From contig JAMOQF010000106.1 of the NCBI GenBank assembly GCA_027064125.1, positions 1 to 46,779 on the forward strand: a stretch of DNA of 46,779 bases, in the 5' to 3' direction. Shown piece after piece: positions 44,936 through 46,779 of the stretch. The position numbers and the translations under genes are program-made. This DNA comes from Acidobacteriota bacterium. GTDB lineage: Bacteria > Acidobacteriota > JAAYUB01 > JAMOQF01. The notes below the pieces were generated by a model. The model did no database searches. It had not been told where the DNA came from and worked only from the letters and a program-made list of their open reading frames with translations. Position 1 is the first letter of the stretch. Each line of letters opens with the position of its first letter.

Positions 44936-46779
44936 TTATCTCTTTAAAAGAGATATTACGCTCAAAATCGAAAAAATAATAAAAAAGATTTTTGTCCACA
45001 AAACTTTACTTGGATTTTTTTTCTCTTCTAAATTTTGAAATATTGTATTTTTACCGATTAAAATGTAGGATGCCCAATAGTATGGGTCTCTATACTTCAA
45101 ACTTTTAATAAAAAATAGTTTAGTTTCCCTTAAGGCCCTTTCAGTGTTTTTTACTTTTTTTAATTGACTGTAAAATTTTAGCATAAAGTTTTTGGCAAAA
45201 TAATCTTTCACTGGCCAGAGGGTAACTATCAGGGATTTAATTCCAGAGGATAATAGAATTTTACTTATTCCATAAAGACCTGAACCATTAAATATTTTTC
45301 CAATTCCAGTTTCACAACTGTTTAAAACCATTAGGTTTGTTTTAAAGTTCATTTCACCCAGTTCATAACCATAGACTATTCCATCCTCATTCCATCTTTT
45401 ATCAGGATTTAATATTATTTTTGAATATATGGGATTATTTTCTTCAATTATCGTATGAGTTGATAGATGGATAATAGAAAATTCTTTAAAATTTTTTTTG
45501 AAGTTGTGCTCGGTTGCATCACTGTTAATGAAGTATTTTGATTTATTAAACATATTTGCAATTTCAAATGCCTCCTCACTGCTATAGGGTAGATTTTTTA
45601 GCTTATACCTTTTTAAACTTTTGTTTATTCTTGAAAAGTTTGAAATTCCCATTGTGAGTATATCTTTTTTGAAATATGTTTTATTTGAATTTAATATATT
45701 TAACTTTATGAAGGAAAAATTTGGAGTGTAGATCAAGGAATATTTTGAGATGAGAAATTTTACTTTGTTGCTATCGTATTTTGTAACAAGTGCTTCCATG
45801 GGGAAGATAAGCAAACTGGAGTCGGGGGATATGATTAATTTTTTCTGACTTGGTATTTCGTTGAAAATTTCTTTAAAATATTTTGTAAATAGTCGATTTA
45901 AATAAATAACATTAAATCCCACAAAAGTCTCATCCATTAATAAACCATTTTTAGAATTGTTTCTGCAGTACAGGTTGTAACTTATTTTTTTTAGGATATC
46001 GTTTAATCTATCCTGAGTGAGTGAAAACTTTTTAAATATAAGTTTATTTTTTGTGATTATCCAATAAAAGGATTTATTTTCTCCAATAAAAAATTCAATA
46101 CACGCATTTTCATTGCCTATTATGTTTTGTATCTCAGATGTGGATATTAGATTTTTTTCTGCAAAATTTTTTAAAAAGTGGAGATTTAACCTTTTGAGTA
46201 AGGTTTCCCGTTCATGTAAAAGATTTTCAAGGTGATTTTTAATTATACTTCTTTCATTTACACTTTTTGTGAGAATGAATTTGTTTCTCAGAAATCCTAT
46301 TTTTTTGTTTAAAATATAGAGTTTTAACTTTATCTCTGGTGAAACACTTTTTAACTTTTCCAGAAATCTATTTTTTAAGAAAGAGTAGAAGAGATTTTGA
46401 GATTTATATTTTTCAACAACTTTAAAGGCATCATCTACATAGCGTGATTTTTTGCTGTTTAAAAAAAGATTAAAATAGGTATCTATGTATTCTTCGTAGA
46501 TTTTGTGTATGGAACTTTCAAAGTTTAGTTTAAGATTTAAATTGGTCTCCATTGAACTGGAAATTTTTTCTATGTATAAATTTGCCTTTTTAAAATAAAA
46601 TAGGGCTTTGTTGAAGTTGCCAAGTTGCTTGTAGCATTTTCCAAGGAAACCAGAGGATATAAAAGCGTTTATATAATCACATGTTTCCACTGAGATTCCA
46701 TATAATTTTAAAAGCCATTTAATAGATTTTTTATATTTTTTGTTTAAATAAAGTGCAAAACTAATTGATAAGATAGCCC
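44936..46779 (-). CDS. TPR-CHAT domain protein (putative caspase-like cysteine peptidase) with C-terminal TM; 5' end beyond window
   Basis: IIHLSTHTIIEENNP (His) and LMVLNSCETGIGKIFNGSGLYGISKILLSSGIKSLIVTLWPVKD (Cys) CHAT motifs; N-terminal TPR (GKCYKQLGNFNKALFYFKKAN); frame is open upstream of the GTG at 46690 to the window edge. Confidence 0.88.
   Translation of the reverse strand, partial: AILSISFALYLNKKYKKSIKWLLKLYGISVETCDYINAFISSGFLGKCYKQLGNFNKALFYFKKANLYIEKISSSMETNLNLKLNFESSIHKIYEEYIDTYFNLFLNSKKSRYVDDAFKVVEKYKSQNLFYSFLKNRFLEKLKSVSPEIKLKLYILNKKIGFLRNKFILTKSVNERSIIKNHLENLLHERETLLKRLNLHFLKNFAEKNLISTSEIQNIIGNENACIEFFIGENKSFYWIITKNKLIFKKFSLTQDRLNDILKKISYNLYCRNNSKNGLLMDETFVGFNVIYLNRLFTKYFKEIFNEIPSQKKLIISPDSSLLIFPMEALVTKYDSNKVKFLISKYSLIYTPNFSFIKLNILNSNKTYFKKDILTMGISNFSRINKSLKRYKLKNLPYSSEEAFEIANMFNKSKYFINSDATEHNFKKNFKEFSIIHLSTHTIIEENNPIYSKIILNPDKRWNEDGIVYGYELGEMNFKTNLMVLNSCETGIGKIFNGSGLYGISKILLSSGIKSLIVTLWPVKDYFAKNFMLKFYSQLKKVKNTERALRETKLFFIKSLKYRDPYYWASYILIGKNTIFQNLEEKKNPSKVLWTKIFFIIFSILSVISLLKR

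Noticed and set aside
1-46779. CRISPR arrays, prophage or integrative element boundaries
   Set aside because: No regularly spaced repeats, integrase or phage genes were seen; gene content is mostly chromosomal housekeeping despite the tRNA, and no duplicated tRNA 3' end was noticed downstream.

Overview
AT-rich, densely packed bacterial chromosomal window with about 40 protein genes and one tRNA. Most of it is recognisable housekeeping content: dinB (partial)/lexA, nrnA-like DHH, mazG, mltG, ruvX, fmt, rsmB, ctp protease, trmH-like, Ser/Thr kinase, DagK-like, Sua5/YrdC, S9 peptidase, selA, sdhABCD, M1 and paired M16 peptidases, yihY-like, queA, trmB, gmhA-like, HIT, comM/yifB, speA, aldehyde dehydrogenase, aroF-type DAHP synthase and tRNA-Leu(CAA). 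The most unusual region is the right end (about 43.0-46.8 kb). There a strong sigma70-type promoter drives tRNA-Leu, an ECF sigma ORF starts 8 nt after the tRNA CCA end, a zinc-finger anti-sigma/TM/TPR protein follows, and a convergent TPR-CHAT putative cysteine peptidase with a C-terminal membrane anchor runs off the window end. Other points of interest: a lexA promoter that looks leaderless and carries an 11-bp-period direct repeat (candidate operator); an orphan membrane sensor with a periplasmic CxxCH haem motif and no output domain; a double-propeller sensor with a degenerate GGDEF domain; and a REP-like GTGYCAGGCAAAAT motif found in the only two long convergent intergenic gaps. All calls are from reading the sequence and the supplied ORFs; no database search was run.
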